This document shows positions 44,270 to 52,397 of a stretch of 64,000 nucleotides of DNA, in pieces. Below the pieces are notes generated by a model. That model was given only the letters and a program-made list of their open reading frames with translations. It was not told the DNA's origin and did not search any database. Within the stretch, counting starts at the first letter, position 1; each line of letters opens with the position of its first letter. The stretch comes from Gaiellasilicea sp963791905 (GTDB lineage: Bacteria > Actinomycetota > Thermoleophilia > Gaiellales > Gaiellaceae). The position numbers were made by a program, and so were the translations under genes. Location: assembly GCA_963791905.1 (NCBI GenBank), contig CAWBTX010000005.1, forward strand, positions 806,001-870,000, read 5' to 3'.

Positions 44270-45464
44270 TAGTCCGGGCTTCCCACGCGTCGATCAGACC
44301 GAGCCGCTCCACGATCGAGGGGTGGCTGTCGAGGAGCGCATACGACCACGCCGGGGGATCCGGATCGCTGAGCCCTTCGGTGGCGAAGTGGCGGAACAGC
44401 GCCCGTGCCGAGACAACGTCGCGGGTCGTCTCGAGCGCCATCCAGTCCGCCTCCTCCTCCATGTGCCGTGAGATCGCGTTCTGCAGCGGCAGCGACGCGA
44501 GCGAGAGGACGACGAGCACGAACAGCGAGAGCGGCACGGCGGCCGGCTGCGCCATCCCGCCTCGCCTGCGCGTGAAGCGGGCGATCAGGTAGGCGCCCGG
44601 GAACGCGAACAGCGCGTACCAGGCGAGGCCCTTCGGGATGTGGTTCCGGGAGTGGTGCCCGATCTCGTGGGCGAGCACGACCCGCACCTCGCCGTCCGAG
44701 AAGCGCCCGTCGAGCAGCGTGCTCCAGAGGACGATGCGGCGCGTCGGGCCGAAGCCCGCCGCGTACGCGTTCGGGGCGTCCGTGAACTCCGACACGTCCT
44801 CGACATCGACGCGCACGGGGTCTGTCCCCTGGATGCGCGCGTAGCGGCGCGCGTCCGCACGAAGCTCCTCGTCGGCGGGGTCGGTCGAGGCGAGGAAGGG
44901 CGTGATGAACGCAAACAGGGTCGCGAGCACGATGAACGCGGGCGCCGCGGCGAGCCACCAGCGGCGCGGCAACCAGCCCGCCAGGGCCATCACGATCAGG
45001 AGCGCGAGGCAGACGAACAGGAACTCGGCCCCGAGCTCGAGCCAGTTGACGAAGAGCGCCTCGAGATAGCCGACCTCGGCCTGGTCGTAGCGGCGGGCCC
45101 ACCAGACCTCGGCCAGCCGGAACGGGACCTGCGAGAGCCAGACGAGCGCGAGCCCGATCATGCCGAGCAGCATCCCGGTGCCGATCCGGCCGGCGGCGGA
45201 CTCGCGCGCGAAGCGGGCGCCACGCCAGGCGTAGAGCGCGAGGACGGCGAGCAGCACGATCTGGGCGACGACGAACTCGACGCGGAGGAAGAGCTCGTAC
45301 CGGTCGGCCCGATCGAGCGTCGCCTCCGAGAACACGGCGTCGGCGTCCACGGCGGGCGACGAGAGGCCGTTCGGAACCCGCGAGTCCCAGAGCAGCCACG
45401 CCGCGACGGCCCAAACCACTACAAGCGCGGCGAGCACGATCGCCCGCACGCGTCGGTCGCTCAG
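44265..45464 (-). CDS. M48 family membrane metallopeptidase (Ste24/HtpX-like)
   Basis: This is a membrane protease of about 400 residues. The zinc motif is VVLAHEIGHHSRNHIPKG (HExxH) and the third ligand Glu lies in RHMEEEADWMALETT. Several membrane segments precede it (VLAALVVVWAVAAWLLW, VVAQIVLLAVLALYAW, GMIGLALVWLSQVPF, FVCLALLIVMALAGWL). NAYAAGFGPTRRIVLWSTLL is the NAxxxG strand of the family. The reading frame is open into the upstream gene, but one indel near 45548 explains that; the gene likely starts at CTG 45464 (four bases after GGAGGAGG and overlapping the upstream TGA) or at GTG 45449. It ends TAA 44265. Likely role: membrane or CAAX-like proteolysis. Confidence 0.87.
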   Translation of the reverse strand: MSDRRVRAIVLAALVVVWAVAAWLLWDSRVPNGLSSPAVDADAVFSEATLDRADRYELFLRVEFVVAQIVLLAVLALYAWRGARFARESAAGRIGTGMLLGMIGLALVWLSQVPFRLAEVWWARRYDQAEVGYLEALFVNWLELGAEFLFVCLALLIVMALAGWLPRRWWLAAAPAFIVLATLFAFITPFLASTDPADEELRADARRYARIQGTDPVRVDVEDVSEFTDAPNAYAAGFGPTRRIVLWSTLLDGRFSDGEVRVVLAHEIGHHSRNHIPKGLAWYALFAFPGAYLIARFTRRRGGMAQPAAVPLSLFVLVVLSLASLPLQNAISRHMEEEADWMALETTRDVVSARALFRHFATEGLSDPDPPAWSYALLDSHPSIVERLGLIDAWEARTK

Positions 45465-46787
45465 GCGTCCTCCTCCGCGACCTCGGTCGGACCGGGGCGG
45501 AGCTCCGCCGGCTCGTCGGGCTCGGGCTGCTCTTCGATCGTCGGCGGGCGGCGGGTTGAGCGCCGGGCTCGCGTACGGGTACCGGTCGGTCAGGACGAAG
45601 AGGTACGCGTCGGTCTGGGCGGTGTACCGCAGCGAGAGCGCGATGAGCTTCCGGAGGCCGTCGGGCATCCGCCCGGTTGCGAGCGACGCGAACCAGCCGA
45701 GGAACGCGGCGACGAACGCCGCGCCGCCGAGCGCGCCGGAGACGATGAACGCCGGCAGGACGAGCACGAGGCGGAAGAGCGTCTTCCAGCGGTTCTGCCG
45801 CTCGGGGCCGTCGATGGCGACGTCGACCGGATAGCCGGGCTCGCCGGTGAAGCCCGGGAACGGGTTGGCGGCGAGCAGCAGGAAGGCGCCGAGGTGTGTC
45901 GCGTACCGGATGTACGCGGCGAGAAAGCGGTGCAGGGGTTGTGCCGAGCGTCCGCGCGCAAGTGCCACGACCCAGTTCGCGAACGCCGCGACGAAGGCGG
46001 CGACCGACCAGAGGATGATCCAGACGATGTGTGGCAGGGCGAGCAGGAGGCGGAAGAAGACCGTCAGACGTGACCGCCGTCCGTCGTCGGCGTGCTCGAG
46101 CCGCACCGGATGCTCCGGGAGCGCCCACGCCGGCCCGATCCGCTCGGGCTCGGTGTTCGGATAGCGATCGGTCAGGAGGAGCAGGTACGCGTAGGCCTGC
46201 GCGGTGTAGCCGATCGAGTACGCGGCGAGATCGCGCAGGCCGTTCGGCATGCGCCCGAGGGCGAGAATCGCGAACCAGCCGAGGAGCGCGCAGACCGCGG
46301 CGACGCCGCCGATGCCCGATGCGAACGACCAGTTGCTCGTCTCCTCGCCGTACGAGTTCCCGCCGCCTCCGCCGCCCCCGCCGCCGATCGAGCCGAGGGT
46401 CGCCGCGAGCAGGAGCGCCGGCACCGCGAGGACGAGCCGAAGCGCGGTCTTCCAGCGCGGCTGCGGCGCGGGCTCGGGCAGCGTGATGTCGACCGGGTAG
46501 CCGTGCTCGCCGGTGAAACCCGGGTACGGGTTCGCCGCCAGGAAGAGATAGGCGGTTAGGTGCGTCGCGTAACGGACGTAGATGGAGAGGAAGCGGTGCA
46601 GCCCACGCGGCGGCCGGCCCGTGATGAGTGCGACCACCCACATCGCGATCGCCGCGAAGAACGCCGCGATGCTCCAGAGCGCGATCCAGAAGAGGTGCGG
46701 GATCGCGAGCAGCAACCGGAAGAAGACCGTAAGCCTCGAGCGGTGCAGGTCGTCGGTGACGTCGAGGCGAATCGGGTGGTCGGTCAT
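45461..46787 (-). CDS. DUF4389 membrane protein with duplicated domains (one frame break)
   Basis: Protein of about 442 residues starting at ATG 46787 (MTDHPIRLDVTDDLHRSRLT). It contains two similar halves, each with two DUF4389-like units: RLTVFFRLLLAIPHLFWIAL, then a GRPPRGLHRFLSIYVRYATH-type segment and LLGWFAILALGRMPNGLRDL, and again RLTVFFRLLLALPHIVWIIL, GRSAQPLHRFLAAYIRYATH and LGWFASLATGRMPDGLRKLI. Each unit ends with YxFLxxxPYP. A run of nine Gly codons lies near 46375. Removing one base near 45548 gives an acidic tail (TIEEQPEPDEPAELRPGPTE) and a stop at TGA 45461. Function of DUF4389 is unknown. It is probably co-transcribed with the M48 protease. Confidence 0.8.
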
Positions 46788-46830
46788 CCGCCGGAGTATG
46801 GCGGCGCGGGCCGACGACTAGCATCTCCCT

Positions 46831-47776
46831 ATGGTCTCGGTGGTCTCCCCGATCACACGTGACGACGTGGTCGCGGCCGCGGGGCGCATCCACGGGCGGG
46901 TGCACCGGACGCCGACGCTCTCCTCGACGACGCTCGGCGAGCGCGTCTGGCTCAAGGCCGAACTGCTGCAGAAGACCGGCTCGTTCAAGGTGCGCGGGGT
47001 CCTGAACAAGCTGGCGTCCCTGACGCCGGAGGAGCGCGAGCGCGGCGTCATCGGCGTCTCGGCGGGGAATCACGCCCAGGCCCTCGCGTGGGGCGCCGCG
47101 GTCGAGGGTCTCGACGCCCTCGTCGTCATGTGGCAGAGCGCGAGCGCCGCCAAGATCGCGGCGACCCGCGGCTACGGCGCGACGGTCGACCTCGGGGCGA
47201 CGGGACCCGGGGACGCGTTCGACCGCCTGCACGAGCTCGTCGAGGAGACGGGTCGCACGCTGGTGCATCCCTTCGACGATCCGCTCGTCCAGGCTGGCCA
47301 GGGCACCGTCGGACTCGAGGTGCTCGAGGACGCGCCGGAGGCCGAGACGATCCTCGTGCCGGCCGGAGGCGGCGGGCTCGTCGCCGGCATCGCGGCCGCC
47401 GCGGTGCCCGAGGGCCGCCGGGTCGTCGCCGTCGAGCCGGAGCTGTCGACCGCCGTGCTCCGACGCGCTTGCGGCCGGGCGCTCGGTCCGTGTGACGCCG
47501 ACCTCGATCGCAGACGGCCTCTCGGGCCCCTTCTGCGGCGAGAACGCCCTCGCGGTGCTTCAGCACAACGGCGTCGAGAGCATCCTCGTGAGCGAGCGGG
47601 AGATCGAGGACGCGTTCCGGTTCCTCTATGAGCGGGCGAAGCTCGCCTGCGAGCCTGCCGGTGCGGTCGCGGTAGCGGCGCTCCTGGCCGGAAAGGCCTC
47701 TGGTCCGGCGGTCGCTGTCGTCTCCGGAGGCAACGTGGCACCCGAAATCGCCTCTGCTATTCTGGCTCGGCGATGA
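46831..47776 (+). CDS. Threonine/serine dehydratase (catalytic domain only, one frame break)
   Basis: PLP enzyme deaminating threonine (to 2-oxobutyrate) or serine. It starts at ATG 46831, 6 bases after TAGCAT. Motifs: RVHRTPTLSSTTLGERVWLK, LLQKTGSFKVRGVLNKLASL with the PLP Lys, IGVSAGNHAQALAWGAAVEG, and the phosphate loop ILVPAGGGGLVAGIAAAAVP. After one extra base near 47461 it continues DALAAGRSVRVTPTSIADGL, GENALAVLQHNGVESILVSE and VAVVSGGNVAPEIASAILAR. At about 314 residues it lacks the C-terminal ACT/regulatory domain of biosynthetic IlvA, so it resembles catabolic TdcB. It overlaps rpmE by 4 bases. Confidence 0.9.
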
Positions 47777-47991
47777 AGGCAGACATCCATCCCGAGTACG
47801 TCCTCACACACGTTCGCTGCTCCTGCGGCAACGAGTTCGAGACGCGCTCCACGAAGCCGGAGCTGCACGTCGAGATCTGCTCGGCCTGCCACCCGTTCTA
47901 CACGGGCAAGCAGAAGCTGCTGGATTCCGGCGGTCGCGTCGAGCGCTTCCAGCGCCGGCTCGAGAAGGCCGGCGGCGCCCGCCGCGGCTAA
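47773..47991 (+). CDS. rpmE: Ribosomal protein bL31 (zinc-binding form)
   Basis: Intact 72-residue protein starting at ATG 47773, overlapping the dehydratase stop by 4 bases. It reads MKADIHPEYVLTHVRCSCGN, EFETRSTKPELHVEICSACH, PFYTGKQKLLDSGGRVERFQ. The CxC and CxxC pairs are the zinc ligands of the C+ form, so no low-zinc paralogue is implied here. TATTCT, 9 bases upstream, could be its own -10 box inside the previous gene. It is followed by the DUF1385 gene as in many Gram-positive genomes. Confidence 0.98.
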   Translation: MKADIHPEYVLTHVRCSCGNEFETRSTKPELHVEICSACHPFYTGKQKLLDSGGRVERFQRRLEKAGGARRG

Positions 47992-48002
47992 CGGACTCAG
48001 CC

Positions 48003-48923
48003 TTGAGTAACAACATTGGAGGGCAGGCCGTCCTCGAGGGCGTGATGATGCGCAGCCCGTCGAACTGGGCCGTCGCCGTCCGCAAGCCGAACGGCGAGAT
48101 CGCCGAGGTGACGCGGGACATCTCCTCGCCGATGGCGCGCAACCGCATCTTCCGGCTGCCGGTCATCCGCGGCGTCGTCGCGCTCGGCGAGTCGCTCGCG
48201 ATCGGGTTCCGTGCGCTCGCGATCTCCGCCAACTACGCCGCGCAGGACGCGGAGGCGGACGAGGCCGAGGAGGTCAAGACCGAGATCACCCGCGGGCAGA
48301 TCGTGTTCTCGTTCGCGATCGCGATCGGCTTCGCGCTGATGCTCTTCAAGGTCACCCCCGCGCTGATCACGAGCTGGCTCCCGGTCGACACGACAGGCAC
48401 CTTCGTGATCATCGAGGGCCTGATCCGGGTCGCGATCTTCCTGGTCTATCTGCTGCTGATCTCGCTGCTGCCCGACCTGCGGCGCGTCTTCCAGTACCAC
48501 GCCGCCGAGCACAAGGCGATCAACGCGTACGAGGCCGGGGAGGAGCTCACGCCCGAGCGCGTGCAGAAGTTCAGCTTGATCCACCCGCGTTGCGGAACTG
48601 CGTTTTTGCTCTGGGTGATGGTGATCGGCATCTTCGTCTTCGCCTTCGTCGGCCAGCCCGCGTGGCACTGGCTGATCGCGAGCCGCATCCTGTTGCTCCC
48701 GGTGATCGCCGGCATCGCCTACGAGCTGATCCGCTTCGCCGGGAAGCACCAGGACAACAAGATCCTGATGACGCTGCTCGCGCCCGGGATGTGGCTGCAG
48801 CGGCTGACGACGCGCCAGCCGTCGCTCGACCAGATCGAGGTCTCGATCCGAGCGCTTCAGGAGGTGCTGCGGCTCGAGGGCCGCATCACGACCGAGGAGC
48901 GCAAGGTCGAGGTCATGGCCTAA
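48003..48923 (+). CDS. DUF1385 family membrane protein (YqhQ-like)
   Basis: Intact 306-residue protein, start TTG 48003 giving MSNNIGGQAVLEGVMMRSPS, the invariant N-terminal motif of DUF1385. Further signatures are ALGESLAIGFRALAISANYA, RRVFQYHAAEHKAINAYEAG with the conserved YHxAEHK, FSLIHPRCGTAFLLWVMVIG and LLLPVIAGIAYELIRFAGKH. Four membrane segments are visible. The function is unknown, but the gene regularly lies between rpmE and prfA in Gram-positive bacteria. No Shine-Dalgarno is evident. Confidence 0.94.
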   Translation: MSNNIGGQAVLEGVMMRSPSNWAVAVRKPNGEIAEVTRDISSPMARNRIFRLPVIRGVVALGESLAIGFRALAISANYAAQDAEADEAEEVKTEITRGQIVFSFAIAIGFALMLFKVTPALITSWLPVDTTGTFVIIEGLIRVAIFLVYLLLISLLPDLRRVFQYHAAEHKAINAYEAGEELTPERVQKFSLIHPRCGTAFLLWVMVIGIFVFAFVGQPAWHWLIASRILLLPVIAGIAYELIRFAGKHQDNKILMTLLAPGMWLQRLTTRQPSLDQIEVSIRALQEVLRLEGRITTEERKVEVMA

Positions 48924-48926
48924 CTC

Positions 48927-49376
48927 GTGCCGCGGATCGTCCGGGAGGCCACCGTCGCCTGGACGGGCTCGCTCTCACGTGGCGGCGGGGTCGCAACAGC
49001 AGCCAGCTCGGGGGCATTCGAGCTGCCCGTGACACTCGCGAGCCGGGTCGGCGATCCTGAGGGCAAGACGAGTCCGGAGGAGCTGCTCGCCGCCGCGCAC
49101 GCCGCATGCTTCGCGTCGTCGCTCGCCGGCGAGTCGGCCCGGGCCGGCGGGACCGTCGAGCAGCTCGACGTTCGCTGCACGATCACGATGGACGAGGTCG
49201 AGGGGAAGGGACATCTGATCGTGTCCTCCGCGATCGACGCAACCGGTCGCGTCGACGGGCTCGATGGCGCGGGTTTCGAGCGCGCGGCGCGGACGGCGGA
49301 CGAAGGGTGCCCGTTCTCGGCGCTCCTGCGCGCGAGCGCATCCGTTACGGTGCGCGCGCAGCTGGACGAGAGCTAG
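48927..49376 (+). CDS. OsmC family peroxiredoxin-like protein, copy 1
   Basis: Intact 149-residue protein starting at GTG 48927, three bases after the DUF1385 stop. OsmC features are RIVREATVAWTGSLSRGGGV, GKTSPEELLAAAHAACFASS with the first redox Cys, VEQLDVRCTITMDEVEGKGH and FERAARTADEGCPFSALLRA with the second Cys. The two Cys reduce organic hydroperoxides in the Ohr/OsmC family. A paralogue follows after 18 bases. An added Cys in LDVRCTIT is not part of the catalytic pair. Confidence 0.92.
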   Translation: MPRIVREATVAWTGSLSRGGGVATAASSGAFELPVTLASRVGDPEGKTSPEELLAAAHAACFASSLAGESARAGGTVEQLDVRCTITMDEVEGKGHLIVSSAIDATGRVDGLDGAGFERAARTADEGCPFSALLRASASVTVRAQLDES

Positions 49377-49394
49377 CGACAGGGAGGGAGCGCG

Positions 49395-49835
49395 ATGGCA
49401 GCGGAGCGCCGTGCCGAGGTGACCTGGCAGGGAGACCTGATGAGCGGGTCGGGGACCATCGACCGCGTAGGGTCGGGCGCGTTCGGCCCGCTCGACGTGA
49501 CGTGGGCCGCGCGCTCGGAGGAGCAGTCGGGCGGTAAGACGAGCCCGGAGGAGCTGATCGCCGCGGCGCATGCCTCCTGCTTCTCGATGGCGCTGTCGAG
49601 CGGGCTCGCGAAGGCCGGCACGCCGCCGGAGCGCTTGTCGACAGCCGCGGTCGTGACCTTCGTGCCGGGGACGGGAATCACGAAGATCGCGCTCGAGCTG
49701 CGGGGCGCCGTGCCGGGGATCGACGAGGCCGGCTTCCGGGCGGCCGCAGAGGACGCGAAGGCGAACTGCCCGGTCTCCCAGGCTCTCGCCGCCGTTCCCG
49801 AGATCACGCTCGACGCGCAGCTCGAGAACCCGTAG
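49395..49835 (+). CDS. OsmC family peroxiredoxin-like protein, copy 2
   Basis: Intact 146-residue protein starting at ATG 49395 with GGGAGGGAG upstream. It reads AAERRAEVTWQGDLMSGSGT, GGKTSPEELIAAAHASCFSM, VTFVPGTGITKIALELRGAV and FRAAAEDAKANCPVSQALAA. Both redox Cys of the OsmC family are present (ASCFS and ANCPVS). It shares the TSPEELxAAAHAxCF motif with copy 1 but is otherwise diverged, so the duplication is old. Likely role: organic hydroperoxide detoxification in the cytoplasm. Confidence 0.93.
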   Translation: MAAERRAEVTWQGDLMSGSGTIDRVGSGAFGPLDVTWAARSEEQSGGKTSPEELIAAAHASCFSMALSSGLAKAGTPPERLSTAAVVTFVPGTGITKIALELRGAVPGIDEAGFRAAAEDAKANCPVSQALAAVPEITLDAQLENP

Positions 49836-49897
49836 CGGCCGGCGATCCTTCTCACAAGCGGGCAACGAGCGCCCGTGACGCTGGCTAGCATCGTTCC

Positions 49898-50944
49898 ATG
49901 GCAGCCATCGACCAGCTGATCGACGACCTCGAGCGCTCGTACGACGAGGTGCGCGACCGCATGTCCGATCCCACGGTCTACAACGACCACAGGGAGGCGG
50001 CTGAGGTCGGGCGGCGGCTGAAGGAGCTCGAGGGCGCGTACCGGCTCGCGCAGGAGTGGCGCCAGGCCCGTGACGACCTCGACGCCGCGCGCGAGGACGA
50101 GGAGCTCGCGACCCTCGCGGCCGGTCTCGAGGCGGATGTCGCGCGGCTCGAAGAGGAGCTGAAGCTCGCGCTCGTGGAGCGCGACCCGGCCGACGAGAAG
50201 GACGTCATCGTCGAGGTCCGCTCGGGCGTGGGCGGTGACGAGGCGGCTCTCTGGGCCGGGGACGTCTTTCGCATGCTCACCCGCTACGCGGAGCGGCGCG
50301 GCTTCAAGACCGAGCTGCTCTCGGCGAACGAGAGCGAGACGGGCGGCTTCAAGGAGGTCGTCTTCGCCGTCAAGGGTGACGGCGCGTACTCGGTCTTCAA
50401 GTACGAGGGCGGAACCCATCGCGTGCAGCGCGTGCCCGAGACGGAGTCGCAAGGGCGCATCCACACCTCGACGGCCACGGTCGCGGTCATGCCCGAGGTC
50501 GAGGAGATCGACGTCGAGCTGCACGACAACGACCTCAAGATCGACGTCTATCGCTCGACCGGGCCCGGCGGCCAGAGCGTCAATACGACCGACTCGGCCG
50601 TGCGCATCACCCACCTCCCGACCGGCATCGTGGTCGCCATGCAGGACGAGAAGTCACAGCTCCAGAACAAGACGAAGGCCATGCGCGTCCTCCGCGCCCG
50701 GCTGTACGAGGCCGAGCGGGAGCGGCAGCAGGCCGAGCTCTCCGCGACCCGCAAGTCGCAGGTCGGCTCGGGCGAGCGGGCCGAAAAGATCCGTACCTAC
50801 AACTACCCGGACAGCCGCGTGACCGACCACCGCGTCAAGGTGACGGTCAACCTCGAGAAGGTGCTGCCCGGCGGGCTCGACGACTTCACCGAGGCCCTCC
50901 AGGCCGAGGACCGGCGGCGCGCGCTCGAGACCGCGACCGCCTGA
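49898..50944 (+). CDS. prfA: Peptide chain release factor 1
   Basis: Intact 348-residue RF1 starting at ATG 49898, 6 bases after TAGCAT and without a Shine-Dalgarno. The GGQ peptidyl-tRNA hydrolysis motif is in YRSTGPGGQSVNTTDSAVRI. The stop-codon-recognition tripeptide is PET in HRVQRVPETESQGRIHTSTA (the P-x-T pattern of RF1, not SPF of RF2). VIVEVRSGVGGDEAALWAGD is the family start of domain 2. It recognises UAA and UAG. The prmC gene for its methylation follows after 7 bases. Confidence 0.97.
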   Translation: MAAIDQLIDDLERSYDEVRDRMSDPTVYNDHREAAEVGRRLKELEGAYRLAQEWRQARDDLDAAREDEELATLAAGLEADVARLEEELKLALVERDPADEKDVIVEVRSGVGGDEAALWAGDVFRMLTRYAERRGFKTELLSANESETGGFKEVVFAVKGDGAYSVFKYEGGTHRVQRVPETESQGRIHTSTATVAVMPEVEEIDVELHDNDLKIDVYRSTGPGGQSVNTTDSAVRITHLPTGIVVAMQDEKSQLQNKTKAMRVLRARLYEAERERQQAELSATRKSQVGSGERAEKIRTYNYPDSRVTDHRVKVTVNLEKVLPGGLDDFTEALQAEDRRRALETATA

Positions 50945-50951
50945 GGCGCCG

Positions 50952-51773
50952 ATGACGTCAGGAGAGGTCCTCCGCCGGGCGACCGAGCATCTTGCCCGAA
51001 CGTCCGACACGTCACGGCTCGATGCGGAGCTGCTGCTCGCGCACACGCTCGGCAGCTCCCGGATCGAGCTCTACACCGACCTCGAGCGCCCGCTCAACAC
51101 GAGCGAGCTCGACGCGTATCGCGGCCTCGTCGCGCGGCGCGCGAAGCACGAGCCGGTGGCCTACCTCCTCGGCGAGTGGGGCTTCCGCAGGCTGACGCTG
51201 ACAGTCGACCGGCGAGCGCTGATCCCGCGCCCGGAGACCGAGGTCGTCGCCGGTCGCTGCCTCGACCTGCTGCGTGGGATCGAGGCGCCGCGGGTGCTCG
51301 ACGTGGGCACGGGCAACGGCGCGCTCGCGCTCGCGATCGTGGACGAGCACCCCGGCGCGCTCGTGACGGCGATCGACGCCTCTCACGACGCGCTCGACCT
51401 CGCCCGCGAGAACGTGGCGCGCACCGGCTTGCAGATCGAGCTGCTCGAGCACGACTTCCACACCGGCCTTCCCGGCGGGCCGTACGACCTGGTCGCCTCG
51501 AACCCGCCGTACGTCGAGCCGGATGACCATGCGACGCTGATGCCGGACGTCCGGGACTACGAGCCGCACCTCGCGCTCGTCGGCGTGGGGGGCTTCGAGG
51601 CGATCGCCGTCGGCGCGAAGGACGTGCTGCGCCCCGGCGGCTCGCTCGTGCTCGAGGTCGGCGCAGGGCAGTCCGCGCGGGTCGCACGCCTGCTGGCGGA
51701 GCTCGGCTACGCCGACGTCGTCGTCACGGACGACCTCGCCGGCCGGGACCGCGTCGTCCAGGGGCAGCTGTGA
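50952..51773 (+). CDS. prmC: Release factor glutamine methyltransferase
   Basis: Intact 273-residue protein starting at ATG 50952. PrmC methylates the Gln of the GGQ motif in release factors. The N-terminal helical domain (RLDAELLLAHTLGSSRIELY, KHEPVAYLLGEWGFRRLTLT, VDRRALIPRPETEVV) is typical. SAM motif I is VLDVGTGNGALALAIVDEHP and the substrate-binding motif is DLVASNPPYVEPDDHATLMP. It follows prfA and overlaps tsaC by 4 bases (GTGA), matching the usual actinobacterial order. Confidence 0.97.
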   Translation: MTSGEVLRRATEHLARTSDTSRLDAELLLAHTLGSSRIELYTDLERPLNTSELDAYRGLVARRAKHEPVAYLLGEWGFRRLTLTVDRRALIPRPETEVVAGRCLDLLRGIEAPRVLDVGTGNGALALAIVDEHPGALVTAIDASHDALDLARENVARTGLQIELLEHDFHTGLPGGPYDLVASNPPYVEPDDHATLMPDVRDYEPHLALVGVGGFEAIAVGAKDVLRPGGSLVLEVGAGQSARVARLLAELGYADVVVTDDLAGRDRVVQGQL

Positions 51774-52366
51774 TCGAGGCTGCCGTCGCCGCGATCAAGG
51801 CCGGGCGGCTCGCGATCGTCCCCACCGACACCGTCTACGGGCTCGCGACGAGCCCCTATCGCGAAGCGGCTGTGCGTCGGCTCTACCGCGCGAAGGGACG
51901 CGACGACCTGCAGCCGACGGCGATCGTCGCCGCCGACCTGGACCTGCTCTTCGAATGCGTGCCCGAGCTTCGCGGCCGCAGCGGCACCATCGCCCGCGCG
52001 CTGCTGCCGGGGCCTTTCACGCTCGTGCTCCCGAACCCGGCGCGGCGGTTCCGCTGGCTGACCGGCGCCAATCCCGACGCGATCGGCGTCCGCGTCCCCG
52101 ACGTCGACGGAGTTGCCCGGGACGTGCTCGCGGGCGCCGGCGCGTACGTCGCCACGAGCGCGAACCTGCCCGGCGGGCCGGACCCGGCGACGGTCGACGA
52201 CGTGCCGGCGGAGCTCCGCGCGGCGGTCGACGCGGTCGTCGACGGCGGCGAGCTCCCAGGCACTGCATCGACCGTGCTGGACTTCATCGGCCCCGAGCCG
52301 AGGGTGCTCCGCGAGGGCGCCGTCCCCGCCGACGAGGCGCTGCGGCTCGTCGCCCCCCTCGTCTAG
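51770..52366 (+). CDS. tsaC: L-threonylcarbamoyladenylate synthase
   Basis: Intact 198-residue YrdC/Sua5-domain protein starting at GTG 51770. It makes threonylcarbamoyl-AMP for the t6A modification of tRNAs. Motifs: GRLAIVPTDTVYGLATSPYR, RRLYRAKGRDDLQPTAIVAA (the KxR binding site region), LLPGPFTLVLPNPARRF, AIGVRVPDVDGVARDVLAGA and VATSANLPGGPDPATVDDVP with the conserved SAN. It has only the YrdC domain without the Sua5 C-terminal extension. Confidence 0.95.
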   Translation: MIEAAVAAIKAGRLAIVPTDTVYGLATSPYREAAVRRLYRAKGRDDLQPTAIVAADLDLLFECVPELRGRSGTIARALLPGPFTLVLPNPARRFRWLTGANPDAIGVRVPDVDGVARDVLAGAGAYVATSANLPGGPDPATVDDVPAELRAAVDAVVDGGELPGTASTVLDFIGPEPRVLREGAVPADEALRLVAPLV

Positions 52367-52397
52367 CATCGACCCGACCTCGTTGGAAGGAGCACGC

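Noticed and set aside
44640..46073. Plus-strand open frame of 477 codons opposite the M48/DUF4389 genes
   Set aside because: Low-complexity Arg/Glu/Asp-rich product with no motif, opposite two genes with clear domains.
44265..46787. A single 840-residue DUF4389-M48 fusion protein
   Set aside because: The junction is arginine-rich nonsense; removing one base near 45548 restores an acidic DUF4389 tail and a stop, with a Shine-Dalgarno and start for the protease right there.
49898..50944. Release factor 2 instead of release factor 1
   Set aside because: The recognition tripeptide is PET (P-x-T type), not SPF, and there is no in-frame stop for a programmed frameshift.
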